A stretch of 64,000 nucleotides of DNA from JARRKU01 sp963675565 (GCA_963675565.2 CAXXYD010000002.1:1116001-1180000), one strand, 5' to 3'. Counted from the first letter of the stretch, positions 54,116 through 63,645 are shown. Notes: generated by a model not told the origin, from the sequence alone. Made by a program: numbers and translations.

Positions 54116-55018
54116 ATGACCAACATACGATATAACGGCAACCCGCTATGGCTGGGCACCCTGCTGCTGGCCTTGCTATTATGGTCGGCGAACCCTCTTT
54201 TTGCGGCCCCGGTCCCCGCGTTGAAGGGCCATGTCAACGACTATGCCGGCCTCATCGATCCCGCAACCGAAAAACAACTGGAGGCCGCACTGGCCCAGTT
54301 GGAGCAAACCGACTCCACCCAGTTGCTGGTCCTGACCATTGCATCGCTGGGGGGAGACAACCTGGAGGAATTCGCTCTGCGCGTGGCAGAAAAGTGGCAA
54401 CCCGGCCAAAGGGGCCTCGATAACGGCGTGCTCTTGCTGATTGCCAAAAACGACCGCAAGGTCCGCATAGAGGTCGGCTATGGCTTGGAAGGCAAATTGA
54501 CGGACCTGATTGCCGGACGAATCATCCGCAATGTTATCGTCCCCCAGTTTAAAGAAGGGCGCTTTGACCAGGGCATCATTGCCGGAGTCACTGCAATTGT
54601 CGGCGTCATCCGGGGGGAATTCACCGCGGCGGCCCCCGAAAAACCGCGCCCCGGGCGACAATCCGCACCACCGGGACTAATCGGCCTGATCGCACTGATC
54701 GTATTCACGCATCTGATTGGACGCACAAACCGATTCACCGGCGCCATTGCCGGCGGCGTGCTGGCACCTATCGCGGGCGCCCTGTTCCTCAATCTGGGAA
54801 TCATCGGCGTTCTGGCACTCATCCCCCTGGGTCTGGCGGGCGGGTTTTTATTGGGATTAATGGGAACGCCGCTTTCTTTCGGCCATACCGTACGGCGCGG
54901 CGGCGGCCGCTGGCCGGGCGGTTTCGGCGGCGGGGGATTTTCCGCAGGGGGGGGATTTGGTGGCTTTTCCGGTGGCGGCGGCGGCTTCGGAGGTGGCGGG
55001 GCTTCCGGCGGCTGGTAG
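54116..55018 (+). CDS. TPM domain membrane protein with Gly-rich tail (YgcG family)
   Basis: 300 residues from the ATG at 54116; a TTG at 54080 overlapping lemA is possible. Signal segment (LLLALLLWSANPLFA), then the TPM domain (about 35-165): VNDYAGLIDPATEKQLE, LAQLEQTDSTQLLVLTIASLGG, EKWQPGQRGLDNGVLLLIAKNDRKV, EVGYGLEGKLTD. Membrane segments at about 188-265, and a C-terminal tail of Gly/Phe (GGGFSAGGGFGGFSGGGGGF). It belongs to the LemA-TPM module; such proteins have been called phosphatases of the thylakoid TLP18.3 type. Confidence 0.92.
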   Translation: MTNIRYNGNPLWLGTLLLALLLWSANPLFAAPVPALKGHVNDYAGLIDPATEKQLEAALAQLEQTDSTQLLVLTIASLGGDNLEEFALRVAEKWQPGQRGLDNGVLLLIAKNDRKVRIEVGYGLEGKLTDLIAGRIIRNVIVPQFKEGRFDQGIIAGVTAIVGVIRGEFTAAAPEKPRPGRQSAPPGLIGLIALIVFTHLIGRTNRFTGAIAGGVLAPIAGALFLNLGIIGVLALIPLGLAGGFLLGLMGTPLSFGHTVRRGGGRWPGGFGGGGFSAGGGFGGFSGGGGGFGGGGASGGW

Positions 55019-55041
55019 ATTTTCAATGAAAGAAGCGTGCG

Positions 55042-55698
55042 ATGAAAAATCTGGCTCAAAAATGGCTGACTGAAAAGGAACGCGAATCCATCCGGGCGGC
55101 CGTCCAAGACGCTGAAAAAACAACCTCGGGTGAAATTGTCTGCATGGTCCAGTCGGCCAGTTATCGCTACCCCATGGCCGATGTCCTCGGCGGAACCGCG
55201 ATGGCCCTGCCGGCGGCCCTGGTACTCACGGCGTATGCCGGCGGATTCTTCTGGCTTGGCGATCAGAATCTGTGGCTATTCTTAGGCCTTTTTGCCGTCT
55301 TGTTCGTGTTTTTCCATGCCTTGACCCGGCACATTCCGCCCGTTAAGCGATGTTTCATTTCCCGGCGTGAAATCGATGAAGAAGTGAATGAAGCCGCAAT
55401 CAAGGCGTTCTTTGGGCACCGGCTTTATCAGACCAGGGAATCCAATGGTGTTCTGCTGTTTATCTCTGTTTTCGAACGCCGGGCATGGATCCTGGCGGAC
55501 CAGGGAATCAATCCGAAGGTTGAACAGGAGCAATGGGATCAAATCATCTCCGGGATTACCACCGGCATCAAAAGTAACCGGCCCGCTGGAGCAATCTGCA
55601 AAGCCATCCGGGATATCGGAACAATCCTTGAAGCCCATTTCCCTGTAAAGCCCGACGATACCAATGAACTGGACGATGTGATCGTTTCCGGGGGCTAG
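55042..55698 (+). CDS. Second TPM domain membrane protein
   Basis: 218 residues. KWLTEKERESIRAAVQDAEKT then TSGEIVCMVQSASY starts a TPM-like domain that is interrupted by two membrane segments (about 53-93). FFGHRLYQTRESNGVLLFISVFERRAWIL, DQGINPKVEQEQWDQII continue it. This is the usual third member of the LemA/TPM/TPM cluster, 23 nt after the previous gene. Biochemical activity untested. Confidence 0.9.
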   Translation: MKNLAQKWLTEKERESIRAAVQDAEKTTSGEIVCMVQSASYRYPMADVLGGTAMALPAALVLTAYAGGFFWLGDQNLWLFLGLFAVLFVFFHALTRHIPPVKRCFISRREIDEEVNEAAIKAFFGHRLYQTRESNGVLLFISVFERRAWILADQGINPKVEQEQWDQIISGITTGIKSNRPAGAICKAIRDIGTILEAHFPVKPDDTNELDDVIVSGG

Positions 55699-55731
55699 CG
55701 TCGCCAGACGCTGACACCGCGGGCCATCACG

Positions 55732-56247
55732 TCAGATGCGGTCCCCTTCGGGAACCCCGTAATGCTGCACCGTTTTATACGGTTTGGCATCTTCCCGGTC
55801 ATCGTCATTTTCCTCGTCCCGGAGGTCGGACTGCGCCTGCACTTCCTCTTTTTCCCGATGACTGGCGCCCTTTATGAACAATGCAATGGGTTCCGATGAC
55901 GCATCGACATCCGGTTCGTCCTCCTGCGCCTGGAAGTCATCCAGTGACTCGATCCACACTTCCTCAGGCGGCAGGGGAATATTAAACTGGTATGGCGCCT
56001 CGAAAGTCACCAGGTCGGACTCGTTGCCCAGTTCGTCCACAGCGGTAACACCAAATTCAACAGGACCGCCTTTGGGACAAAACCCATCGGCATCGTCCGG
56101 TAACACCACTTCAGTCACATTGCCCAGAGCCACGAAGGAAGCGTTATAGGTCACCGCTTCGCCTTCCGCCCAGTACAGTCGGTACCCTACCACCTGCTGG
56201 GACGCTGACGCTTTCCAGCGCAATTTTCGTTTTTTGATCTTGGCCAT
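55732..56247 (-). CDS. Fibronectin-III-like protein co-transcribed with ParA-like ATPase
   Basis: 171 residues from the ATG at 56247 after GGAGGGC. Residues about 1-85 resemble a fibronectin type III fold (RKLRWKASASQQVVGYRLYW, GPVEFGVTAVDELGNESDLV). The C-terminal half is very acidic (DDFQAQEDEPDVDASSEP, DLRDEENDDDREDAK). No signal peptide, so apparently cytoplasmic, which is unusual for this fold. It follows the ParA-like gene by 23 nt, suggesting a partner or cargo adaptor. Confidence 0.6.
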   Translation of the reverse strand: MAKIKKRKLRWKASASQQVVGYRLYWAEGEAVTYNASFVALGNVTEVVLPDDADGFCPKGGPVEFGVTAVDELGNESDLVTFEAPYQFNIPLPPEEVWIESLDDFQAQEDEPDVDASSEPIALFIKGASHREKEEVQAQSDLRDEENDDDREDAKPYKTVQHYGVPEGDRI

Positions 56248-56270
56248 GTCGCCCTCCTTCATTCCCGCAG

Positions 56271-56996
56271 CTACAGCCGGTTCTGGAAACTTCGGAAGAG
56301 AATATTATCAGTCTCTTCCTGGTAAAGTGTTGCTATGGCATTGTGGATGGCATCATCTTCTGACATTTCCTCGGATTTTTCGGCGAGAATTTCATCACAC
56401 AACTGTTCAATTTCATTAGCCGCTTTGCTGCCGGGAGCGAACTGCATGACGGAAACACCGTATTTCATCGCATCGATATAGGCTACCCGTTGGCACAACT
56501 CGGTTTCAAAAGCAGGTACCCCAAATTCCGCCAGCGCCTCACGCACCTCACGCCCCACCCGCGTACCGGGGATTTTGCGATTGATCAGCAACCGGATTTT
56601 TGAATTGATTTGGCCTTGTTGGTCTTCACCCATCATGTCGAGGGTGTCCTTGCAGGACCATAAGTCAAGGGCGCTCGGGGTCACCGGCATAACAACCAGA
56701 TCGGACGCCGACAAGACGGATTCGGTTTTCGCGTCGATGGCCGGAGGTGCATCGATAATCACGTAATCATAGGCCACTTCCATGGTTTCGATATCCCCTT
56801 GGGTCAGCGTACCCGGATTGTGTAAAATATCGAACGCCTGATTGCCTTCGATGCCGTGCCAAGTATACGCGCTACCCTGAGGGTCTGTGTCGATCAGCAC
56901 CAGCCGGTTGTTTTTCCTGGCCAGGCTTGAGGAAAGATTAATTGCCGTAGTCGTTTTTCCCACGCCGCCTTTCTGATTCACAAAACTGATAATCAT
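56271..56996 (-). CDS. ParA/MinD-type ATPase, orphan
   Basis: 241 residues. Deviant Walker A VNQKGGVGKTTTAINLSSSLA at the N-terminus (KGGVGKTT), LIDTDPQGSA, DYVIIDAPPAI (Walker B) and MPVTPSALDLWS are typical ParA/MipZ/McdA-like. The C-terminus has an amphipathic tail (MSEDDAIHNAIATLYQEET). No ParB gene and no parS-like cluster are nearby, so a role in positioning a protein complex or organelle-like cargo rather than plasmid partition is more likely. First of a two-gene minus-strand unit. Confidence 0.88.
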   Translation of the reverse strand: MIISFVNQKGGVGKTTTAINLSSSLARKNNRLVLIDTDPQGSAYTWHGIEGNQAFDILHNPGTLTQGDIETMEVAYDYVIIDAPPAIDAKTESVLSASDLVVMPVTPSALDLWSCKDTLDMMGEDQQGQINSKIRLLINRKIPGTRVGREVREALAEFGVPAFETELCQRVAYIDAMKYGVSVMQFAPGSKAANEIEQLCDEILAEKSEEMSEDDAIHNAIATLYQEETDNILFRSFQNRL

Positions 56997-57493
56997 GGTT
57001 GGTCATCCTCTCCGCAAAGGTTTATTAAGCGATGAAGCCTGTTCGAAAAATAGGAATACGCATTTGAAGCAGCTGTATGGGATACAGGAAGGCACAGGGC
57101 TTCGAATCCGGCGGCCAAAACGATGCACCGTCGGCTCAAAGTCGCGTATCCATATAAGCAGGGCTGTGTCGGTTCAGCACAATTCATTATAAAAAGGGGC
57201 AGATTTGCATGGTTGAAGGATATCGTAGGCCTTTCCTACAGGCAGAAGAAAAAAATGTCAACAAGTAACCCCATTATATTGTGGCTATCTGCATTAATGA
57301 AACCGACATATAGTGCACTCAAGGTCCGATTCGGCCCGGCCCAACAGCCGGCAGTGTGCCGCTTTCCAGCCGGAAAGCGGCACGGGACAACATCCAACCC
57401 GCCAAGCATCTTGAAAACCCGAACGCCCTTTGATAGGTTGGAATCTTGTTTGTGCTGCCCCCCTCTCAAAACCGGTCACCGGCGGAGGAAAGG
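56997..57493. other. 497-nt intergenic region with a 12-bp hairpin
   Basis: Divergent gap. GTGCCGCTTTCC (57356-57367) pairs perfectly with GGAAAGCGGCAC (57372-57383) around AGCC; no T-run. Short open frames here have no SD or recognisable sequence. No RNA gene recognised. Confidence 0.4.
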
Positions 57494-60400
57494 ATGATCA
57501 AGTCCAAGGCCCTTGAAATCAATCTTGCCCACACTCAGGTTGAGGTGGCCATCGATCCGCAATACGCCTGCCTTCAGGCAGTTATGTCCCCTTACTATGG
57601 ACTGCTTGAACGGATGGATATCTTCCTTAAGGAAGTATCGCACCCTTATAAAAACTGGCAATTCATCGTGGACAGCACGCGCAGTTTCGCCCTGGACTAT
57701 TTTCACTTGTTCAAACCCCATCCGGAGGGGCCGCAGGCGGTGCACCGGTTGATCGACATATTGTGCCAAGCCCTGGAGTCCGACGGCACAAGGGCGGTCA
57801 AAGTGGACGCGGCCGACAACCTGATCCTGTTTCTGCACAAAATCATCAAACATTCCGATACGGCTTTGGACCGGTTCAACACCGTGCTGGACAATGCACT
57901 GGATGTAATCGGCAAACAGCCCGAAGCAGAATTCCAGCTGTTCGTTCGCAGCTTTTTCAGCATCAAACGCCTGGCCCGAGAAACGCTTCTGGCACGTGAC
58001 GGCTCGGCCAACCAGGATTTTCAATCCATCAATCGACTGCTGGAGCGCTGCCTGAAAAGCACCTATACTTACTGGCTGCAAGAGGCTGACCCCATGCTCA
58101 AGTTCATGGAGAAAGCGGATTTGGCCACTGCGCCGGACCAGCTGGCGTCTATTTTCCACCCCATTGCCCACCAGAATCTCCAATCCCAGAAAGCACGCCT
58201 GCAGCAAATCTGCGCCCAGAGCAACCCGGGTGAAAAGGGGATACTGCAACAACTGCTTGAACTGGATGACCACCATGCCATCGCCCAATCATACCGGATG
58301 ATTCCCCGGCAGCTGCTCGAAGCCGGCGGCAACAGCGACATAGGCAATCAATGGAAGGTCATCTTCCTGTTCCAGGCCATGAACATTCCCGGGCTGGCGG
58401 TCAATCACGAAGACACCCTTCGGGATATCAACCGCACATTGAACTGGCTTATCGCCAACCAGAAACCCCGGTATGTCCACAACCTGATCAAAAAAACGTT
58501 TTCCATTCTCAAAGCCAACACATCGCGGTTTCCCGCGACATCCATTGCCTGCGTGGATAACATGGGCCGCGAAATTTTCCAGACCGGCAACCGGGAGCTG
58601 ATTACTTATTTTACGGATACCGTTATTGAACTGGGATTTCAAACACCTATGATCACAGGCGTGGGCAACGACTGGCAGATCCGCGTCAACGGCGCCCATA
58701 TCCAGAATATCCGGACCTGGATGAAGCTGATCCGGCTGCAACCCAAGGAGTCGATCCGACTGATCTCCAATCTCATCATTCATCTGGCGGTCAGCGGGGT
58801 GTTCATCAAAGACACCGACTTGTTCGGCAGGGATATCACCCATTTGCTCAACAGCGATATCGGCCCGGTATACAATCTGGCCAAACAGCTGGCGCGGCTC
58901 TTTCCGGTCTATTTCAACGACATCGGCGCCGAGGGAGAACTTCGGGACATTTCCACGCGCATCGATGAAATCTGCCATCGCCGCGACCCCCTGATCCACT
59001 TCCTGCGCAAGCAAAGCCATGTTGAAAGCAGCAATCGAATCATCGGTTTCATGGATGCCGCCCTTGCCTTCTGGACAACCACGGACAAGCGGCAGCTGGC
59101 GGACTATATGCCGCCCGACATTTATAGGCGCATCAGCCTTCATGGCCCGTATATCGAGGGTGTTCACACCGTCATTGACAGCCTTTCGAAAAGCGGGATC
59201 ACTCTGCCTGCGGACTTCCTGCGGCTGTCAGCAGAAGAGATTGAAGAAGCTGTCGGCAAAGTGACCGCTGCAACCGCTGTGGATCGTGAACGCGTGATTC
59301 TTTTTGCAGCACTTTATAAACAATTGAACAACAAGTACAATCTGGGTTTTCTGAACATCCGGCAATATTTGAAGCAACTTTCCCCGGACGCCTTTCCCAA
59401 TATTGACGGGCTCAAGGATGCTATGGGGGAAATAGGGCTGAAGGAGAAAATTTTCAAGCTGCTGGACTACCTGGAACAGCTCAAATCCATCATCCTGTCT
59501 TCGCGGACATTTGAAATCCGCGAAGACATCTACAAAAAACGGCACTTCACCGTTGATATCCCGTCCATGTACGGCAGCTATCACGAAATGAAATTCGATG
59601 CCATGGGGCTGACCCTGCGCCTTGAAGCACTGGCCAATGTACTCCTTGAAGAGCTGGTCGAAAATATCGATCTGAGCCTGATCACCAAGGCCACCTGTTA
59701 TCAGATTTACGATCGGCTGATGCTGTTGAACAAAGCCCTCAAGATCGACGGTATTTACTCTGCGGAGCTGGAGCATCACCTGGACCTGCTGGTCCACTCA
59801 ATGGAAATCCAGGGGTTCAGCTTTACCCAGTACCTGGATATCTACAAAGGGCTGTCGCATGCCGTCAAGAATATCATCAACGATTACTTCAACAACATCC
59901 ACGGTAAAAACCTGACCCAAATCTTAGCCCAACTGCCGCCGGACCAAATCCTGGAAAAATACCATTCGGCAGCATCCCCTCAGGATCCGGAAAAACTGCG
60001 CCACCGGGTCTTTGAGATTTTTCTCAGGGATCGACTGGCCATGTCGCTGGGGCTTCAGCAACTGGATGTTTTCCTGGGACGCATTCTCAGCACCCTGTAT
60101 CGTCAATCCAGGAAACTGCCCAAAGAGAACTTGCGCCGGCTGCTCAACTATGACCCCCAGCGCGCCATCACATCGCTTTCACACCCAAACGACCTGGCCA
60201 CGGGTATCATTTACCTGGGCAACAAGGGACTGAACCTGCTGCGGCTCTTCAATTTCGGTTTCCCCATCCCGCCCGGGTTCATCATCACCACCGAGGTCTT
60301 TCGCTTTCGCCAAATCATTGAATCCTTTGCCCCGGCCCGGGAAAATTTCCGGGAGCAGCTCCGCCGGCACATTGAACGTATCGAGCAGTTTACCGGCAAG

Positions 60401-61675
60401 CGATTCGGATATGCCCAAAATCCGCTGATATTCTCCGTTCGCAGCGGGTCCTCCATTTCCCAGCCAGGCATGATGGAAACCTTTCTGGATGTCGGTATGA
60501 ACGAAGAAATCGCCCAAGGCCTTGCGTCGACCAGCGGAAACCCCTGGTTCGCCTGGGACAACTACCGCCGTTTCCTGCAATGCTATGGAATGGCAATCGG
60601 CCTTCAGCGCAATGATTTCGATGCCATCATCGGCAACTTTAAAAAGAAAAAAGGGATCCCCCTCAAAAGGGAATTTTCGGGAAGCCAGATGAAACATGTG
60701 GCGCTGGCCTATAAACAACGCATTCGCGACGAGGGGTTCCATATCCCGGAAGATCCCATGAGCCAGTTGCATCACGCCATTCAGGCGGTCATCGATTCGT
60801 GGGATTCGCCAAAAGCCAAAACCTACCGGCAGATCATGGGTATATCGGATGACTGGGGTACCGCCATCACCGTGCAAGCCATGGTTTTCGGCAACCTTGC
60901 GCGGCATTCGGGCTCCGGTGTGGTTTTTTCCCACAATCCGCGCTGGGCCGGCGACAGCCTGAGTTTATGGGGTGACTTTACCCTGGGCAATCAGGGCGAA
61001 GACGTGGTTTCCGGGCTGGTCAATACGCTGCCCATCTCCATCAAGCAGCAGGAGATCGAGATGCGCGAAACCGATGTAACCCTTGAAACCCACTTTCCGG
61101 AGCTGTACCGGTCCATGCAGCAGATGGCACACACCCTGGTAGACGAGAAAGGCTGGGCTCCCCAGGAGATGGAATTTACCTTCGAAGGTCCCTCCAAGGA
61201 CCGGCTTTTCCTTCTGCAGACAAGGGATATGGCCATAAGGGAACATCAGCGGGTACTGGCCTTCGACCCTGAAGCACAAGAAAAGCACACCTACCTTGGC
61301 CACGGTATCGGTGTCAGCGGCGGGGCCATGTCCGGGCGACTGGTGTTTACTCTGGAAGAAGTCGACCATTGGCATAAAACCGAGCCGCAAACCATGCTCA
61401 TATTAGCACGCGGAGACACCGTTCCCGATGATATCAAGGAGATCAACGCCACTGACGGTCTGCTCACCGCCCGGGGCGGAGTAACCTCCCATGCCTCTGT
61501 CGTCGCCCATCGGCTGGGCAAAACATGCGTGGTGGGATGCGGCGATATGGTTTGCGATGAGCAGGGGCGCAGGATTGAATTTGCCAGCCTGCGGCTGGAG
61601 TCCGGTGACCACATCAGTATTGACGGCAGGGAGGGATCGGTCTATCAGGGAAAGATAGAAACAAAAGAGACCTGA
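57494..61675 (+). CDS. Giant PEP synthase/PPDK-like protein lacking the PEP-binding barrel
   Basis: 1393 residues from the ATG at 57494 (MIKSKALEINLAHTQ), preceded by GGAGGAAAGG. Residues about 1-900 are helical and unrecognised. Residues about 905-1260 are the ATP-grasp nucleotide-binding part of PPDK/PEP synthase (GNKGLNLLRLFNFGFPIPPG, FSVRSGSSISQPGMMETFLD, HNPRWAGDSLSLWGDFT). Residues about 1290-1390 are the phosphohistidine swivel domain with GGVTSHASVVAHRLGK, catalytic His about 1333. The C-terminal PEP/pyruvate TIM barrel is absent, so the phosphate must go to another acceptor. Followed 79 nt later by GAPDH. Confidence 0.8.
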   Translation: MIKSKALEINLAHTQVEVAIDPQYACLQAVMSPYYGLLERMDIFLKEVSHPYKNWQFIVDSTRSFALDYFHLFKPHPEGPQAVHRLIDILCQALESDGTRAVKVDAADNLILFLHKIIKHSDTALDRFNTVLDNALDVIGKQPEAEFQLFVRSFFSIKRLARETLLARDGSANQDFQSINRLLERCLKSTYTYWLQEADPMLKFMEKADLATAPDQLASIFHPIAHQNLQSQKARLQQICAQSNPGEKGILQQLLELDDHHAIAQSYRMIPRQLLEAGGNSDIGNQWKVIFLFQAMNIPGLAVNHEDTLRDINRTLNWLIANQKPRYVHNLIKKTFSILKANTSRFPATSIACVDNMGREIFQTGNRELITYFTDTVIELGFQTPMITGVGNDWQIRVNGAHIQNIRTWMKLIRLQPKESIRLISNLIIHLAVSGVFIKDTDLFGRDITHLLNSDIGPVYNLAKQLARLFPVYFNDIGAEGELRDISTRIDEICHRRDPLIHFLRKQSHVESSNRIIGFMDAALAFWTTTDKRQLADYMPPDIYRRISLHGPYIEGVHTVIDSLSKSGITLPADFLRLSAEEIEEAVGKVTAATAVDRERVILFAALYKQLNNKYNLGFLNIRQYLKQLSPDAFPNIDGLKDAMGEIGLKEKIFKLLDYLEQLKSIILSSRTFEIREDIYKKRHFTVDIPSMYGSYHEMKFDAMGLTLRLEALANVLLEELVENIDLSLITKATCYQIYDRLMLLNKALKIDGIYSAELEHHLDLLVHSMEIQGFSFTQYLDIYKGLSHAVKNIINDYFNNIHGKNLTQILAQLPPDQILEKYHSAASPQDPEKLRHRVFEIFLRDRLAMSLGLQQLDVFLGRILSTLYRQSRKLPKENLRRLLNYDPQRAITSLSHPNDLATGIIYLGNKGLNLLRLFNFGFPIPPGFIITTEVFRFRQIIESFAPARENFREQLRRHIERIEQFTGKRFGYAQNPLIFSVRSGSSISQPGMMETFLDVGMNEEIAQGLASTSGNPWFAWDNYRRFLQCYGMAIGLQRNDFDAIIGNFKKKKGIPLKREFSGSQMKHVALAYKQRIRDEGFHIPEDPMSQLHHAIQAVIDSWDSPKAKTYRQIMGISDDWGTAITVQAMVFGNLARHSGSGVVFSHNPRWAGDSLSLWGDFTLGNQGEDVVSGLVNTLPISIKQQEIEMRETDVTLETHFPELYRSMQQMAHTLVDEKGWAPQEMEFTFEGPSKDRLFLLQTRDMAIREHQRVLAFDPEAQEKHTYLGHGIGVSGGAMSGRLVFTLEEVDHWHKTEPQTMLILARGDTVPDDIKEINATDGLLTARGGVTSHASVVAHRLGKTCVVGCGDMVCDEQGRRIEFASLRLESGDHISIDGREGSVYQGKIETKET

Positions 61676-61754
61676 TCGCGGTTTCAATATAAACCAGAGA
61701 AATGCGAGCAGGCCGCCCCCTCGGACGGCCCGCCGGCATTCAAAGGAGACCATC

Positions 61755-63017
61755 GTGGCTCAAGTCAAAAATTCAGGGGACGAAACAGCTCTCGGTATCA
61801 ACGGTTTCGGTCGAATTGGCAAACTCACCCTTTGGCACCATATTGCGCGCAAACATTTCCGCCGCGTCGTGATCAATATTGGACGCCAGGCCGGCACTTG
61901 CCTGGCAGATATCGCCCACTACATTGAAAGGGATTCATCTTACGGTCTGTTGCACAACTACCTCTACGGCTGCGCGGCCACACCGGTGATCGACAATCTG
62001 GACGAAACATCGGGCAGTATGCTGATCGACGGTGTCAGTGTCCAATTTCTGCGCAGCGCCCGGAACCCCAAAGATATCGATTGGCGCGGAAATAATACCC
62101 GGCTGGTGGTGGACACCACCGGTCAATTTCTCGATCCGGCGCTGCCGGTGGACGCGACGAAAGGCGCATTGCGCGGCCATCTGGCAGCCGGCGCGGAAAA
62201 AGTCATTGTCTCGGCACCCTTTAAGGTCCACGCCGACAGCACTCCCATGCCGGAAGATGCCATCACCACGGTCATGGGCATCAATGAAAGCGATTACGAT
62301 CCCAGACGTCACAAATTGATCTCGAATGCCTCGTGCACCACCAACTGCCTGGCCCATATGATCAAGCCGCTGCTGGACAACTATGGCGCCCAGCGAATCC
62401 TGTCGGCGTCCATGGCCACCGTCCACGCCGCCACCGGTTCCCAGCAGGTTCTGGATCGTCTTCCCAAAAGCGGGAAAATCGATCTGCGAAAAAACCGGAG
62501 CATATTAAACAACATCATCCTGACCACCACAGGAGCTGCCAAGGCCCTTGCCCTGGTCATACCGGAAATGAGCGGTATCGGATTCATCGCCGAGTCGGTT
62601 CGCATCCCCACCGGCACCGGCTCGCTGATCATTCTCGTGCTCAGCCTGCAGGAAGAAGTGGCCGGGCGTACCATCACCCGCGAGGCCGTCAATGAAATTT
62701 ACGCCCATACGGCGGCCAACGATCCGAACCACTACTTGCGTTTCACCATGGAGCAGAATGTTTCCGGGGACGTCATCGGCGCTCCCCGGGCGGCCGCCAT
62801 CGTCGAGGGTCACGAAACCCATACCCGTACTGCCGAACTGACCATCGACCTGAAAAAAGTTCCCGGTATTCCGGCAACCGTTTTGTCCACAATGGAGAGC
62901 ACCATCATTCGGCCCCAGGTCACACAGGCCGTCATCTATGGCTGGTATGACAATGAAATGGGAAGCTACGTCAACATGCTGGGAGACCGCACGGTCAGCG
63001 TGTCGGAAACCATGTAA
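61755..63017 (+). CDS. gap: Glyceraldehyde-3-phosphate dehydrogenase (long form)
   Basis: 420 residues, longer than the usual ~335. Start GTG at 61755 with AAAGGAG 8 nt upstream. LGINGFGRIGKLTLW (NAD fold), ISNASCTTNCLAHMIKPL (catalytic Cys about 194), YGWYDNEMGSYVNMLGD. Extra length lies mainly in the N-terminal domain (RQAGTCLADIAHYIERDSSY) and near the C-terminus. The usual TVHAYTxDQ reads TVHAATGSQ, so substrate or cofactor preference may differ. Expected to interconvert glyceraldehyde-3-phosphate and 1,3-bisphosphoglycerate, here probably in gluconeogenesis. Confidence 0.9.
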   Translation: MAQVKNSGDETALGINGFGRIGKLTLWHHIARKHFRRVVINIGRQAGTCLADIAHYIERDSSYGLLHNYLYGCAATPVIDNLDETSGSMLIDGVSVQFLRSARNPKDIDWRGNNTRLVVDTTGQFLDPALPVDATKGALRGHLAAGAEKVIVSAPFKVHADSTPMPEDAITTVMGINESDYDPRRHKLISNASCTTNCLAHMIKPLLDNYGAQRILSASMATVHAATGSQQVLDRLPKSGKIDLRKNRSILNNIILTTTGAAKALALVIPEMSGIGFIAESVRIPTGTGSLIILVLSLQEEVAGRTITREAVNEIYAHTAANDPNHYLRFTMEQNVSGDVIGAPRAAAIVEGHETHTRTAELTIDLKKVPGIPATVLSTMESTIIRPQVTQAVIYGWYDNEMGSYVNMLGDRTVSVSETM

Positions 63018-63230
63018 CCCAAGCGATGACAGCGCTGCTATTTGACCTTGCATGGAATCGTTCTTAACATGATTCATTGAACCATTGCGCTCTGCAAATG
63101 AATCGTCATACATCTCAAAACCTCATTTTGATTCGCAGAACAGGCAATGGGTAATCAGAGACGCCAACATTGCCCCCACCTGATGGTTTCAGACGGGCAA
63201 ACAGGCTTTGACAAAAAGGAGGATCCATCC

Positions 63231-63380
63231 ATGGACCACAAGGACAAAAAACGTAAAAAAGAAAAATCAACAGCCGAATCGAGCTGTTACCGTGTTGTGG
63301 ACAGTTGCGGATGTGTCGTCGGAACCTATCGATGTAACGGCCCGGGCATGTCAAACTGCACATTTGAAGCCTGCTGCTAG
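63231..63380 (+). CDS. Cysteine-rich 49-residue peptide
   Basis: ATG at 63231 lies 8 nt after a full AAGGAGG; longer upstream frames are not favoured. The product is Lys-rich at first (MDHKDKKRKKEKSTAESS), then carries seven cysteines in 31 residues (CYRVVDSCGCVV, YRCNGPGMSNC, EACC). No signal peptide. It could be a metal-binding or zinc-ribbon-like peptide, or a modified peptide precursor; no maturation enzyme is seen nearby. Stands alone between GAPDH and the REP-like repeat. Confidence 0.6.
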   Translation: MDHKDKKRKKEKSTAESSCYRVVDSCGCVVGTYRCNGPGMSNCTFEACC

Positions 63381-63449
63381 CAGAACAACATATGGCTCAT
63401 GGGCCGACCACCGGCCGGTTCATGAGCCTCAGCAATAGATCGTTAATAG

Positions 63450-63515
63450 AGAGGGACGGTGATGAAATTATGCGGTTCTCGTTAGGGAAACGCATAATTT
63501 CATCACCGTCCCTCT
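63450..63515. repeat. REP-like palindrome, family A, copy 2
   Basis: Arms 63450-63474 and 63491-63515 (25 bp perfect) around 16 nt. The arm AGAGGGACGGTGATGAAATT differs from copy 1 (17458) by G to T, and the opposite arm carries the matching C to A, so pairing is preserved. Confidence 0.85.
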
Positions 63516-63645
63516 CATTGATATGCGGTTTCATCTTCACCCTCAATGACTGATCCCCGGGTGACACCCGGCTCTGAGCCCGGGCGCGTGGCGGAACCAA
63601 CACCAAGGTCAGATGGCCGCATGCACAATTCATAGATGGAGTTCC

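Noticed and set aside
57123..57497. 124-codon open frame upstream of the giant PEP-synthase-like gene
   Set aside because: Basic, low-quality composition, spans a perfect hairpin and overlaps the real start; no SD.
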